The translations under genes and the position numbers were made by a program. A DNA stretch of 64,000 nt from Maliibacterium massiliense (GTDB lineage: Bacteria; Bacillota; Clostridia; Christensenellales; Maliibacteriaceae), in contig NZ_LR026983.1 in assembly GCF_900604345.1 (NCBI RefSeq), forward strand, positions 1,364,001 through 1,428,000, written 5' to 3'. How positions within the stretch are numbered: position 1 is the stretch's first letter; every line of letters begins with the position of its first letter. The notes under the pieces are model-generated. The model made no database searches, was not told where the DNA came from, and saw nothing but the letters and a program-made list of their open reading frames with translations. Positions 45,337 through 54,848 of the stretch are shown piece after piece.

Positions 45337-45364
45337 ATGCGCGCGGCCGGATGGCCGCGCGCAT
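45337..45364. terminator. Hairpin between convergent uxuB and the protease fusion gene
   Basis: Perfect 12-bp stem ATGCGCGCGGCC / GGCCGCGCGCAT with loop GGAT; a smaller CCCGG/CCGGG hairpin at 45311-45325 precedes it. No strong T-run follows. Confidence 0.6.
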
Positions 45365-45383
45365 TGTATATTTACGAACAATT

Positions 45384-47753
45384 CTACTGTCCTCTGCGTT
45401 CAAGGTAAGCCCAAAGATTTGCTTCATATGCCTCAACAGAATTAAAACCATGCGCTTTTGCAATATAAGGCAATGCGGTTTCGTAATCAGGAAAAACTCT
45501 GATCTCACCATTTAATTCAACATAAAAAGAATCAAGCTGGTTCTCATATTCTTGGATTTGTGCATTGTAGACGGAATTGTGACTCTTGATTACGCCCCAA
45601 TAGAGATCTATATTTTCTCTTAACTTAAAATTATATTGATTCTTTATTGGATCTGTCATAAAAAGCTGAAACAACTGCAATCCTTCGTCAAAGACAAGTG
45701 GCTCAATGGATGAGATCCTAGCGGAAGCATCTTTATATGATGGGATTGAGTAAAACAGCCGATAAGCGTCCAATACTTGATTCCGATTGGACGAAAATGA
45801 GATGGCCTTTTGATAGGTTACTTCTTTTATTTGTGTACTGACATCTTTATAGCCAAGAATTTGGCTAAAGGCGATACGTGCATTGTTGTAGTTTTGCTTA
45901 TTAAGTTCAAAAACGCCCTCCTGATAATAGGATTCTTTTATCATCGATTCAGAATCCCGATAACCATCCAGAGAACGAAAAATACTGCGTGCCGCCATAA
46001 AATCTTTGGAGTAGATTTTTGCCAAACCCTGTTGGTAATCCACCTCCAGCACCATCTCCTGCGCGTTGCGGTAATCCCCCATCTGCGCGAAGGCGGCCTT
46101 TGCCTGGTCGTAGCCGCCCGCGTTCATCAGCCGACCTGCGTAGATATAATCCTGCAATGGATCCGCATCCTTGTAAAACACCGGCACGCGGCACAGCGCA
46201 TCGGCGGCGGCGTCAAACTGCTGCTGTGATGTGAGCGCGTCTGCGCGCTGGTAACTGACCTCCACAAAGATGCAGTAGCCGCCCGCCGCCGCGCAGAGCA
46301 GCGCGGCAGACAGCATCCAGGCAAGCCGCGCCCGTTTGCGGCGCTGCTGCGGGGTGAGGCGCGCTTTTTTGGCGCTGCGCTGCGGCGAGGCTTTGCGCGC
46401 GCGCAAAGCGCTGGATGCTGGCACGCTGGCAAGGTCCACGCCCAAAGCCCCGCAGAACATGGCCACGCCCGCCGCGCGCACGGACGCGTCCAGCGCCGCG
46501 GCCTCCAGCCACGCCTGCCTGGCTGCATCCGGCAGCTGCAGGCTGTCCAGCTGGGCGCGCAGCGTATCGCTTTGCGCCTGCATGCGCGTAAGCGCGTCGG
46601 TGGGCGCGCCGCCCAGCACGCACCGGTATAAAACCATGGAAAGCGCATAGAGATCCGTCCACGTGCCCAGCTGCGCGCCGCTTGTATACTGCTCGGGCGC
46701 GCTGTAGCCAGGGTGGATCGACGGCCTGTGCGCAGCATCCGTGCGCGCCGGTTCCAGATGTGCGGCGGCGGATTTGGCGTCCACAAGGATGCGCTCGGGG
46801 CAGATGTTCAGATCGCACACGCCGCGCGCGTGCATATCCGCCAGTTGCCGCATCAGGGGCGCCAGAAGCGATGCCGCCATCGCGAAGGGAAGTCTGCCCC
46901 CGCGCAGCGCCAGGTACTGCTCCAGGCGGATGGGCTTGCGCCGCGTGCGGCGCAGCAAAAGCAGCGCGCCGCCTGCAAGCAGCACCGCCGCAAGCCCTAT
47001 GAAGAGATACCCCCAGAACCCTTGGCCGGCGGGCGTGCGGTAGCTGACGCGCAGCTGGTCCAGCGCGCGCATCGCCACCTCGATGCTGATGGCGGCGTTT
47101 AGCCCCTGCGCGTCGTTGACTGACAGGGCGTTGATGCCAATGACTTCCCCTGCGGCGTTGAGCAGCGGCCCGCCCGAGTTGCCCGGGTTGATGGCCGCGT
47201 TGATCTGCAGCAGCGCAACGGAGCCGCCGCCCTCTGCCAGCGTCAGCGAGCGCCGAGCGCTGACAATACCATCGGTGATGGTGATATCATCGATGCGCGC
47301 GGCGACGTCATCGCCCAGCAGATCCGCGTCGCCGGGGAAACCGAGGGTGTAGACGGAGGCGCCCGCGTCGACCGCTTTCTGCAGAGGAAGCGGCGCCATA
47401 TGGGCAAAGGGCGTCTGCAGCTGCAGAATGCACAGGTCCTCGGCCGTCTGCTGGTAGATGGGGATGGCGATAGTTGTTTGATTGCCCTGCCACACCTCGA
47501 TGGCGCCTATCGCATTGGCCACAACGTGCGCGTTTGTCACGACGTACTGCGCGGGCGTCCGTGTGCCCACGGCAAAACCGGAGCCCATGGAAGCTCCACC
47601 CGGCACCTCGCAGGCGATGCGCACCACGCTTGCGCGCGCGTCCAGCACGGCGTGAGGCACGGCATCGGCGGCGAAGAGCGTGCCAGCAGCGCTGCATGAC
47701 AGCAGCAGGATACATAACAGCAGGGCAAAACAGCATTTGCGCAGACGGCGCAT
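45384..47753 (-). CDS. Trypsin-like protease, membrane helix, pseudokinase and repeat-domain fusion
   Basis: 789 residues. Signal sequence (1-28) with a possible lipobox LLSC; HtrA/trypsin-like domain with His 76 (TNAHVV), Asp 106 (AEDLC) and Ser 193 (NPGNSGGPL). Helix at about 246-268. Residues 275-440 resemble a protein kinase C-lobe (APEQY, WTDLYALSMVLY) but the catalytic HRDxKPEN loop reads DLNICPER and no DFG is visible, so it should be inactive. A second helix (about 490-512) and TPR-like repeats (xGYRDSESMIKE, LGYKDVSTQIKE) follow. The last ~215 residues are coded by much more AT-rich DNA than the first 570. Confidence 0.8.
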   Translation of the reverse strand: MRRLRKCCFALLLCILLLSCSAAGTLFAADAVPHAVLDARASVVRIACEVPGGASMGSGFAVGTRTPAQYVVTNAHVVANAIGAIEVWQGNQTTIAIPIYQQTAEDLCILQLQTPFAHMAPLPLQKAVDAGASVYTLGFPGDADLLGDDVAARIDDITITDGIVSARRSLTLAEGGGSVALLQINAAINPGNSGGPLLNAAGEVIGINALSVNDAQGLNAAISIEVAMRALDQLRVSYRTPAGQGFWGYLFIGLAAVLLAGGALLLLRRTRRKPIRLEQYLALRGGRLPFAMAASLLAPLMRQLADMHARGVCDLNICPERILVDAKSAAAHLEPARTDAAHRPSIHPGYSAPEQYTSGAQLGTWTDLYALSMVLYRCVLGGAPTDALTRMQAQSDTLRAQLDSLQLPDAARQAWLEAAALDASVRAAGVAMFCGALGVDLASVPASSALRARKASPQRSAKKARLTPQQRRKRARLAWMLSAALLCAAAGGYCIFVEVSYQRADALTSQQQFDAAADALCRVPVFYKDADPLQDYIYAGRLMNAGGYDQAKAAFAQMGDYRNAQEMVLEVDYQQGLAKIYSKDFMAARSIFRSLDGYRDSESMIKESYYQEGVFELNKQNYNNARIAFSQILGYKDVSTQIKEVTYQKAISFSSNRNQVLDAYRLFYSIPSYKDASARISSIEPLVFDEGLQLFQLFMTDPIKNQYNFKLRENIDLYWGVIKSHNSVYNAQIQEYENQLDSFYVELNGEIRVFPDYETALPYIAKAHGFNSVEAYEANLWAYLERRGQ

Positions 47754-47872
47754 GGCGTTTTCACATCCTTATATGGGCGAAGGAAATGATAAAACGTATG
47801 GTTTTTTATAGTATAGCATAACGATATTTGTGTATATACTGCTTATTTGTGGCATCTTTTATCTTTTTATCT

Positions 47873-47921
47873 CCAAAGGGAAAGGCGCGCGGCCAGCTGG
47901 CCGCGCGCCTTTCCCTTTTGG
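47873..47921. terminator. Near-perfect 22-bp palindrome, terminator
   Basis: CCAAAGGGAAAGGCGCGCGG.. mirrored around AGCT; lies after the Crp-type gene end and upstream of the protease fusion start, probably ending the former. Confidence 0.7.
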
Positions 47922-47950
47922 AAGGAGAAGTTGGTTATGAAGGGGGTCAT

Positions 47951-48631
47951 CTATATAGAAAGCTGCGCATATTGCAGCAGCGCGGGCGCGTTGAGGATGT
48001 GAATCTTGCCGTAGAGCAGGCGCAGCCAACCGTTTTGCTGGAACTGGTGCAGCGCGCGCGTGGCAGTGACGCGGCAGGTGCCGGAGAGATTGGCGATGTC
48101 CTCATGTGTACAGGAGAGGGAGACCGGCATACCATCCCGCGCGCAACCCGCCACGCCGCGGTAGAGGTGGTGCAGCTGCTGGGCGATGCGTCGGTCCGCC
48201 GAAAGGTACGTGTTGCTGTAGCTCATCAGCCGCACGGCGCGCGTCAGGTCGCACATCAGCGCGCGCATGAGGCCGGGGTGCGCGTCCAGCAGGCGTGCGA
48301 AGGTATCCGCATCGATGCACGTCATCTGGCAGGCCTTCTCGGCCCGAGCTGTGTCCAGGCGGGCCTGTCCGTCCCAAAAGGAGGCAAACCCCAGCAGGCT
48401 GCCGCCATCGTAGTGCATGAAGAGGCGTTCCGCCCCGTTCTGCGCGCGGGTGTAGGTGCGCACACGGCCGCTGAGGATGTAATAAAAGTCCGCCGAGGGG
48501 TCTGACTGGGTATAGATCACGTCGCCTGCGTCAAAGCTAACGCGCCGGCCCACCGTGGTAAAGATCGCCCAGATCGAGGGCGTGTCCTGCAGCCAGGGAA
48601 GCTGGGTGCAGGCCTCTTGCAGATCCATCAT
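47951..48631 (-). CDS. Crp/Fnr family transcriptional regulator
   Basis: About 226 residues: N-terminal cyclic-nucleotide-binding-like beta roll (FDAGDVIYTQSDPSADFYYILSGRVRTY) and C-terminal winged helix (THEDIANLSGTCRVTATRALHQFQQNGWL). No cysteine cluster, so it is not an oxygen-sensing FeS type. ATG 48631 follows AAAGGCGG; ATG 48628 is adjacent. Target genes are unknown; the divergent ABC exporter 300 bases away is one candidate. Confidence 0.88.
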   Translation of the reverse strand: MMDLQEACTQLPWLQDTPSIWAIFTTVGRRVSFDAGDVIYTQSDPSADFYYILSGRVRTYTRAQNGAERLFMHYDGGSLLGFASFWDGQARLDTARAEKACQMTCIDADTFARLLDAHPGLMRALMCDLTRAVRLMSYSNTYLSADRRIAQQLHHLYRGVAGCARDGMPVSLSCTHEDIANLSGTCRVTATRALHQFQQNGWLRLLYGKIHILNAPALLQYAQLSI

Positions 48632-48945
48632 CGTGCGCGTACACCGCCTTTCTTTGTGCCCAATATACAATGCCATTGTGACGGAATATTGACGGATCTT
48701 TGAAAGATATGCGCTTTTTATCCCAAACGTGCTGGATGCGCGGCGCGAGGGCAGGCGGGAAGGTGGTGCGGGACGGTTTTATATATAGTGGGAGCAACAA
48801 AAGGACGGTTCGGTATCACAAAGCGTCGAATCGACCCGGGGAAATTGTACAGGGTGCGCAATGTATGGTATGGTGTAATCGTTGGTTTGAAGGCTACCAA
48901 CATTCAGGTTTTATGATAGGTATTATCGGATAAGGAGTTTGCATC

Positions 48946-49656
48946 ATGTTTGAAGTGCGCAACGTCACCAAACGCTACGGCAAAACCATTGCCAACGACA
49001 ACATCAGCTTCCAGGTGGACGACGGTAAAATCGCCGTGCTGCTCGGGCCCAACGGCGCGGGCAAGTCCACCATCATCAAATGCATCGCGGGACTGCTGCG
49101 CTTTGAGGGGGAGATCACCGTGTGCGGGTATCCCAACAAGAGCACGGACGCAAAGCGCGCGCTGGGCTACGTGCCCGAGATGCCCGCCGTGTACGATTTG
49201 CTCACCGTGGGCGAGCACATGGAGTTTATCGCGCGCGCCTACAAGCTGCAGGAGGGGTGGCAGGCCCGCGCGGATGCGCTGCTTGCGCGCTTTGAGCTGG
49301 ATGATAAGGCGAAAAAGCTGGGCAAGGAGCTCTCCAAGGGCATGCAGCAGAAGCTATCCATCTGCTGCGCGCTGCTGCACGAGCCCCGCGTGATCATCTT
49401 TGACGAGCCCATGGTGGGGCTGGACCCGCACGCCATCAAACAGCTCAAGGAGATCTTCACCGAGCTGAAGGAGCAGGGCGTCTCGGTGCTGATCTCCACC
49501 CACATGCTCGACTCGGTGGAGGACTACTGGGACATCGCCCACATCATGATGCACGGCAGCTTTGCCGCCACCAAGGTCAACGACGCCTCCGATCCCAACG
49601 AGGCCTCGCTGGAGGAGATGTTCTTCGAGATTACGGAAGGGGCTCACGCAAAATGA
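48946..49656 (+). CDS. ABC transporter ATP-binding protein
   Basis: 236 residues with Walker A GPNGAGKST, signature LSKGMQQKLS, Walker B VIIFDEP and the H-loop STHML. Pairs with the permease gene that it overlaps by four bases. It powers export or a membrane process of unknown substrate. ATG 48946 follows AAGGAG. Confidence 0.95.
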   Translation: MFEVRNVTKRYGKTIANDNISFQVDDGKIAVLLGPNGAGKSTIIKCIAGLLRFEGEITVCGYPNKSTDAKRALGYVPEMPAVYDLLTVGEHMEFIARAYKLQEGWQARADALLARFELDDKAKKLGKELSKGMQQKLSICCALLHEPRVIIFDEPMVGLDPHAIKQLKEIFTELKEQGVSVLISTHMLDSVEDYWDIAHIMMHGSFAATKVNDASDPNEASLEEMFFEITEGAHAK

Positions 49657-51227
49657 GGGCGTTGCTTTATTTGTTCGGCACCACGCTGAAAAACAGCTTC
49701 AAGCAGATGCTCAAGAGCCCAGCCAAGCTCATTGGCATGCTCTTTATGGTGCTGATGGTGGTGCTGATGGTGGTTGCCGGCAGCGCGGGCGAGCGACCGG
49801 TGCAGGAGCTGCGCCCCAGCGCGGAGCTCTACGCCATGGTACTGCTGCTTTACCTGTGCGTGTTTGTGATGGGCATCATGCGCGGGCTGACCAGCGGCGC
49901 GACATTCTACGGCATGTGCGATGTCAACATCCTGTTTGCCACCCCCATTGCGCCGCGGCGCATCCTGTTTTACGGATTGCTGCGCCAGATGGGCACGTCG
50001 CTGCTGGTGGGCTTTTTCTTGATCTTCCAGTACGCGTGGCTGCATATGACCTACGGCCTTTCGTTCGGCGGCCTGATGGCGGTGCTGGTCGGCTACGGCG
50101 TGGTGATGTTCTCCGCTCAGCTGACCGCGATGGCCATCTACTCCTTCTCCAGCGGCAATGAGTGCCGCCAGAAGGTCATTCGCGGCGTGATCTACGCGGG
50201 CGTGGTGCTGCTGGCCGGTGCCATATTGGCGCAGGTGCTGGGCAAGGGCGACATGCTGGCGGCGGCCGTCACGGCGGCCGATGCGCTGTGGCTGAAATTT
50301 CTCCCCGTGGCCGGCTGGATGCAGGCCATGGTGGTGGGCATCTTGTCCAACGAAATGCACCTGGTTCTGCTGGGCGTGGCGCTGTGCGTCAGCTACACTG
50401 CGGTGATCGTAGTGGCCATGACCCGCGCGCGCACCGATTTCTACGAGGACGTGCTGCAGGCCACCGAGGTCTCCTACAGCGCGATCACCGCCGCCAAGGA
50501 GGGCAAGATGAAGGAGGCGGTGCCCACCCGCGTCAAGCTGGGCAAGCTCGGCATCAACGGCGGGTTTGGGGCCAGTGCCTTCTACCACAAACACAAGCTG
50601 GAGAACCGCCGCGCCCGGGTGTTTATCTTAGACAACATGTCGCTGCTCTACGTGGCGATGGGCATCGTGTTCGCCTTCTTCATGCGCAATAGTCACGGTG
50701 CGCTCTGGACGATCTTCTTCTTTACCGTGTACCTGCAGATGTTCACCACGGCCATGGGCCGCTGGGCGCGGGAGCTGATCCGGCCGTTTATCTATATGAC
50801 GCCCGAGCCCGCCTTTAAAAAACTGGTGATGATCTGCCTGGAGAACATCGAAAAGATCGCCGTGGAGGCGGTGGTGCTCTACATCCCCGTGGCGCTGATC
50901 CTGCAGGTGCAGCCGATGGACGTGCTTGCGTGCATCATCGCCCGCATCGGCTTCGGCATCCTGTTTATGGCGGGAAACATCCTGGCCGAGCGCGTGCTGG
51001 GTTCGCTCAGCAGCAGGGGGATGATCATGGGCCTGTACTTCCTGATTTTGCTTGCACTCATGGCCCCGGGCATCATCGCTGGTGTGCTTCTGATGATGTT
51101 TGTGCCCCCGCAGTTTGCCATGCTGGCCTGCCTGGGTGTGATCACGCTGTGGAACATCGGCGCATCGGCGCTCATCACCTTCCTGTGCCGCAACATTCTG
51201 GACTATGCGGAGCTGAACAACCGCTAA
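49653..51227 (+). CDS. ABC exporter permease
   Basis: 524 residues with about twelve hydrophobic helices and a cytoplasmic middle loop rich in KEGKMKEAVPTRVK. It resembles the putative ABC-exporter permeases of clostridia with one paired ATPase. Start overlaps the ATPase stop (ATGA). Substrate unknown. Confidence 0.88.
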   Translation: MRALLYLFGTTLKNSFKQMLKSPAKLIGMLFMVLMVVLMVVAGSAGERPVQELRPSAELYAMVLLLYLCVFVMGIMRGLTSGATFYGMCDVNILFATPIAPRRILFYGLLRQMGTSLLVGFFLIFQYAWLHMTYGLSFGGLMAVLVGYGVVMFSAQLTAMAIYSFSSGNECRQKVIRGVIYAGVVLLAGAILAQVLGKGDMLAAAVTAADALWLKFLPVAGWMQAMVVGILSNEMHLVLLGVALCVSYTAVIVVAMTRARTDFYEDVLQATEVSYSAITAAKEGKMKEAVPTRVKLGKLGINGGFGASAFYHKHKLENRRARVFILDNMSLLYVAMGIVFAFFMRNSHGALWTIFFFTVYLQMFTTAMGRWARELIRPFIYMTPEPAFKKLVMICLENIEKIAVEAVVLYIPVALILQVQPMDVLACIIARIGFGILFMAGNILAERVLGSLSSRGMIMGLYFLILLALMAPGIIAGVLLMMFVPPQFAMLACLGVITLWNIGASALITFLCRNILDYAELNNR

Positions 51228-51240
51228 AACGTAATGCTGA

Positions 51241-51274
51241 CGCCTCCCGCACGCACGTCGGGAGGTGTTTTTTT
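51241..51274 (+). terminator. Intrinsic terminator of the ABC operon
   Basis: CGCCTCCCG pairs with CGGGAGGTG (one G-T pair) followed by T7. Confidence 0.85.
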
Positions 51275-51277
51275 ATC

Positions 51278-51321
51278 TTGACATTAATCCATAAAAGGAA
51301 TATTCTACTTATGGAATATTG
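51278..51321 (+). promoter_or_regulatory. PadR operon promoter with direct repeats
   Basis: TTGACA (51278-51283), 17-base spacer, TATTCT (51301-51306). GGAATATT occurs twice (near 51298 and 51314) around the -10 and start, a possible autoregulatory PadR site. Confidence 0.7.
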
Positions 51322-51332
51322 GAGGTGTGTGT

Positions 51333-51884
51333 ATGTCGCTCAAACACGGGCTGCTGGGGCTGCTGCACTACGGGGAGATGACGGGCTACGAGCTGGACCG
51401 CGCCTTTAAGTCGTCGCTGGCGTTTTTCTGGCACGCGCAGACCAGCCAGGTGTACCGTGAGCTGGACGCGATGCAGCAGCGCGGCTGGCTGACCTCCCGC
51501 GTGGTGGTACAGCAGGAAAAGCCCAACAAGCGCGTTTACGCGCTCACGCGCGCGGGGGAGGAGGAATTCCTCCGCTGGCTTGCGCAGGATCACGTGGATA
51601 TGCGCATCAAGCATGCCTTTTTGATGCAGCTGTTTTTTTCGGGCGTGCGCCCGCCGCATGAGAACATCGCCCTGCTGGAGCGGTACATCCAGGCGCATGA
51701 ACAGGCGCTGCGGGATATGGCGGGGGTGGCACAGAGCGTGGCGCATTACGCGCCCGAGACGCCTGACGCCGCGCGCACCACCTTTTACTGGCAGGCGAGC
51801 GCGGACTTTGGCCGGCGCTATATGCAGATGAACATCGACTGGGCGCGCGACACCATTGCCGCCATCAGGGAGAAGCTTCTATGA
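51333..51884 (+). CDS. PadR family transcriptional regulator
   Basis: 183 residues: winged-helix start LKHGLLGLLHYGEMTGYELDRAF and the wing region RVYALTRAGEEEFLRWL, then a helical dimer domain. PadR proteins sense small molecules and repress nearby genes. ATG 51333 is 7 bases after GGAGG; an upstream GTG is less likely. It overlaps the following gene by four bases, so the pair is one operon. Confidence 0.92.
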   Translation: MSLKHGLLGLLHYGEMTGYELDRAFKSSLAFFWHAQTSQVYRELDAMQQRGWLTSRVVVQQEKPNKRVYALTRAGEEEFLRWLAQDHVDMRIKHAFLMQLFFSGVRPPHENIALLERYIQAHEQALRDMAGVAQSVAHYAPETPDAARTTFYWQASADFGRRYMQMNIDWARDTIAAIREKLL

Positions 51885-53482
51885 ACGTTTTGCTACTCAA
51901 CGCAAGCCCCAGGCGGGATAAAAGCAACACCCTGCGCGTGGCGGATGTCTTCCTTGCGGGGATGGCCCGCAGCGCGCAGGCGCAGGTGCGGCGCGTGGAC
52001 ATCTACGCGCAGGAGATCGCCCCCTGCACGGGATGCTTCGGCTGCTGGACGCGCACGCCGGGCAGATGCGTGCTGGCGGACGACATGGCGGATATCCTTG
52101 CGGCGTACATCACCGCGGACGTGGTGGTGTGGAGCGTGCCGCTCTACTACTACGGCATGCCCTCCCAGGGCAAGGCGGTGATGGACCGGCTGCTGCCCTT
52201 AAGCGAGCCGCAGATCGTTACGCTGCCGGATGGGCGCAACGGGCATCCGCAGCGCTACGACCTGCGCGCGCAAAAATGCGTGCTCATCTCCACTTGCGGC
52301 TTTTACGAGACGGTGAAGAACTACGCGCCGCTGACGGCGCAGTTCGACATGGTCTACGGCGATTACACACGCATCCTCTGCCCCGAGGGGGAGCTGCTGC
52401 GGGTGCCCCAGCTCGCATCGCGCGCGCAGGCGTATCTTGCCAAGGTGCGGCAGGCGGGGGAGGTGTACGGGCGCGACGGGGCGCTGGACGCATCGGCGCA
52501 GGCTGCGCTTGCCGCGCCCATGGTGCCGCCCGAGGCATTTGTGCGCATGGCTAATGCCAGCTGGGAGATTGCGGATGACAAACGGCCTCAGCGCGATCCG
52601 GTGGACCGCTTTATGCAGCAGATGGCTGCTACGTTCAACCCCGCGGGGGCACAGGGCGTGGAGGCGGTGCTGGAAATGGTGTTTACGGACGCGGGCAAGA
52701 CCTTTCAGCTCCACATCCATGACGGCGCGTGTACCCTGCACGCGGGCGCGCCCGCGCCCTGCACTACGCGCATCACCACCACGCTGGAGAACTGGAAGAA
52801 GGTTTCCTCCGGCCAGGTGAGCGGGCCGGAGGGCATGATGCGCAAGCTGTACCGCACCACAGGGGATTTTTCCTTTATGCTGCGCATGAACGATATCTTC
52901 GGCGGCGCGCCGCCCGAGACGCCCGCCGCGCGGCCCGCAAAAAAGCGCAGCATGCTGCTGTTTCTCGCCCCGTGGATCGTGCTTTGGAGCATCGCGCCCC
53001 TTCACGCGCAGGCGGCGGGGATGGGCGCAATGCTCGCCGCGGCGCTCATCGCGGCGCTGGCGCCGCGCTTCTTTGACGTGGCGCCGTGGGAGTATGCCAA
53101 TCTGCCCATCTTGGGCGCGCTGGCTGCGCTGGCGGTGTTTACCCCCATCGCGCAGGAGCTCTTTGTGCTGCTCACGTACGGGGTATCGGCGGTGATGTGG
53201 CTGGCGTCGGCGTGGATGCGCGTGCCGCTGACTGCGCACTACTCCTGCAAGGGGTACGGGGGCACGCGGGCCTTTGCTAACCCGCTGTTCATCCGCACCA
53301 ACCGCATTTTAACCGTGGTGTGGGGCGTGTACTATGCGCTGATGGCGGGGGCGGCCTATCTTGTGATGCGCACGCCCCTCGCGCCTTACGCCGGATTGTT
53401 GTCTATGATAGCGCCGCTTGCGCTGGGCGCGTTTACCGCGTGGTTTGCGCGGTGGTATCCGGCATATGTGGCGCGTGGGTGA
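51881..53482 (+). CDS. Flavodoxin-like NAD(P)H oxidoreductase fused to SCP2-like and membrane domains
   Basis: 533 residues in three parts. About 1-190: FMN reductase/flavodoxin fold (LLNASPRRDKSNTLRVADVF; CTGCFGCW). About 255-345: SCP2-like sterol/lipid-carrier fold (FTDAGKTFQLHIHDGACTL; SGPEGMMRKLY). About 355-530: four or five membrane helices. This suggests a membrane-tethered reductase with a lipid-like substrate, but that is inference. Coupled to the PadR gene. Confidence 0.78.
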   Translation: MNVLLLNASPRRDKSNTLRVADVFLAGMARSAQAQVRRVDIYAQEIAPCTGCFGCWTRTPGRCVLADDMADILAAYITADVVVWSVPLYYYGMPSQGKAVMDRLLPLSEPQIVTLPDGRNGHPQRYDLRAQKCVLISTCGFYETVKNYAPLTAQFDMVYGDYTRILCPEGELLRVPQLASRAQAYLAKVRQAGEVYGRDGALDASAQAALAAPMVPPEAFVRMANASWEIADDKRPQRDPVDRFMQQMAATFNPAGAQGVEAVLEMVFTDAGKTFQLHIHDGACTLHAGAPAPCTTRITTTLENWKKVSSGQVSGPEGMMRKLYRTTGDFSFMLRMNDIFGGAPPETPAARPAKKRSMLLFLAPWIVLWSIAPLHAQAAGMGAMLAAALIAALAPRFFDVAPWEYANLPILGALAALAVFTPIAQELFVLLTYGVSAVMWLASAWMRVPLTAHYSCKGYGGTRAFANPLFIRTNRILTVVWGVYYALMAGAAYLVMRTPLAPYAGLLSMIAPLALGAFTAWFARWYPAYVARG

Positions 53483-53518
53483 GCGGGACATGGCCCGCGC
53501 GTGGCATGCGTGGGAGAG

Positions 53519-53554
53519 CCACACTAAATATGAAATTATTCATATTTAGTGTGG
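53519..53554. repeat. Perfect 15-bp inverted repeat
   Basis: CCACACTAAATATGA and TCATATTTAGTGTGG with a 6-base loop AATTAT; no T-run follows, so it may be an operator or junction rather than a terminator. It marks the shift from GC-rich to AT-rich DNA. Confidence 0.6.
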
Positions 53555-54848
53555 CAATAGCATTCCAAAATGAACAAATCATTGCAAAATACGTATGAGC
53601 GGCGCAGGGTACGTTTTACCAAAGCGGGGCGCGCAATGTATAGATGCGTCACGGACAAAAAGGCGCGTGGTTTGCATGGCGGGGCGGCGTGCTGGAAGGC
53701 AGTGCGTGGCGCGTTGCGGAGATGCCGTGCAAAAAAGCAAGGTGGTGTATAGCGGCGGCGCGGCGCGCCGTCTTTTTTGTTTAATATGATTGAAAAACAC
53801 ATAAATATGCATTACGCGTGTTTCAATTTACTGGATATTTTGTTCAAAGATTTGTGCAACATGGTGTTTTTAATCCCTATGTGCCAAGCGGAACGTGGGT
53901 GAAAAAATTATCATCGCTGCGCCGGCCCAGAACTTACACATATTAGCAATATAGATGTGCAAAAATTGGAAGTATTTGGGCAAATGGAACAGCGGAGGTG
54001 ACATGGCCTGGGTGAAACGAGCGGACAAACACAACATCTCTTATAGAAAGGCCGCTGACCTGCCGGAAAAACTGCTAAAATGAGCCACTAATAGATAAAA
54101 CTACATAAATAAGAAATATTTCTTGGGTGATTTGGTTATATAGGTGGCTGTGATGAAGACAGCGGGCGTGTATACGGCATTGGTGATAACGGGGGATAAT
54201 GCACGGTACCTTGATTGAGTGGCCGCTGATCTGTCCGAAATAGTTCTAAAAAGAGTTAGTAATAGAGAAAATGACACAAATAAGAAATAATGCCTTGCCT
54301 CACTCGGAACTATGGGTGGATGCGGTGAAGACAGTCAGCGCGTACGCGGTATTGTTTTGGACGAGTAGCAAAACGCAGGGTTTTCACAGGGTGCTGTCCC
54401 TCCGCGCAACGATGTAAAAAAGACAATAGCATAAAAAACAAGAATAAGCAGTATTGTTTTGCGTAACTGGAAAGAATAATGAAGGATTTGAAGACAGAAA
54501 GCACAAAAAACAATGAATCGGGACAATAAACCGGTAGGTACAAGTACAAGCAATGTTCTTTTACGTGATTACACACGGCAAAACATCGCATCTTTAGATG
54601 CCCGCTGACTTGCGCGCGAAAAGTGCAGATTTTTGCTATGCATCGGTGGGAAGACAAGAATAAGCAATATTAACTTGAGGAATTGGAAATGTGGACAAAT
54701 AAGGTAATGCAGCAGATGGGCAGCGCCGCAGATGAACTGCAACTTGCGCAGCATCTTTACGTGGAGGCCTGTTCATTGCGCCGAAAAAGTACATAAAAAT
54801 GCCATTCAATGGATGAATGACATAAATAAGCATATAATTGTGAACTTT
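53555..54848. repeat. Field of decayed ~165-215-bp repeats, no gene seen
   Basis: No credible gene in about 1.3 kb. Between about 54049 and 54840 related units recur, each with a CCGCTGA.CTG.CCGAAAA-like start and an AAATAAGAAATA or GAATAAGCA.TATT core (cores near 54103, 54274, 54438, 54652, 54820, with a weaker AAGTACAAGCAATG one near 54550). A unit ends near TTGAGGAATTGGAAATG/TTGCGTAACTGGAAA. The copies differ by many substitutions and gaps, so the array is old. Confidence 0.55.

Noticed and set aside
53519..53554. Inverted repeat considered as a terminator of the flavodoxin fusion gene
   Set aside because: No T-run follows and the loop is AT-rich; listed as a repeat instead.
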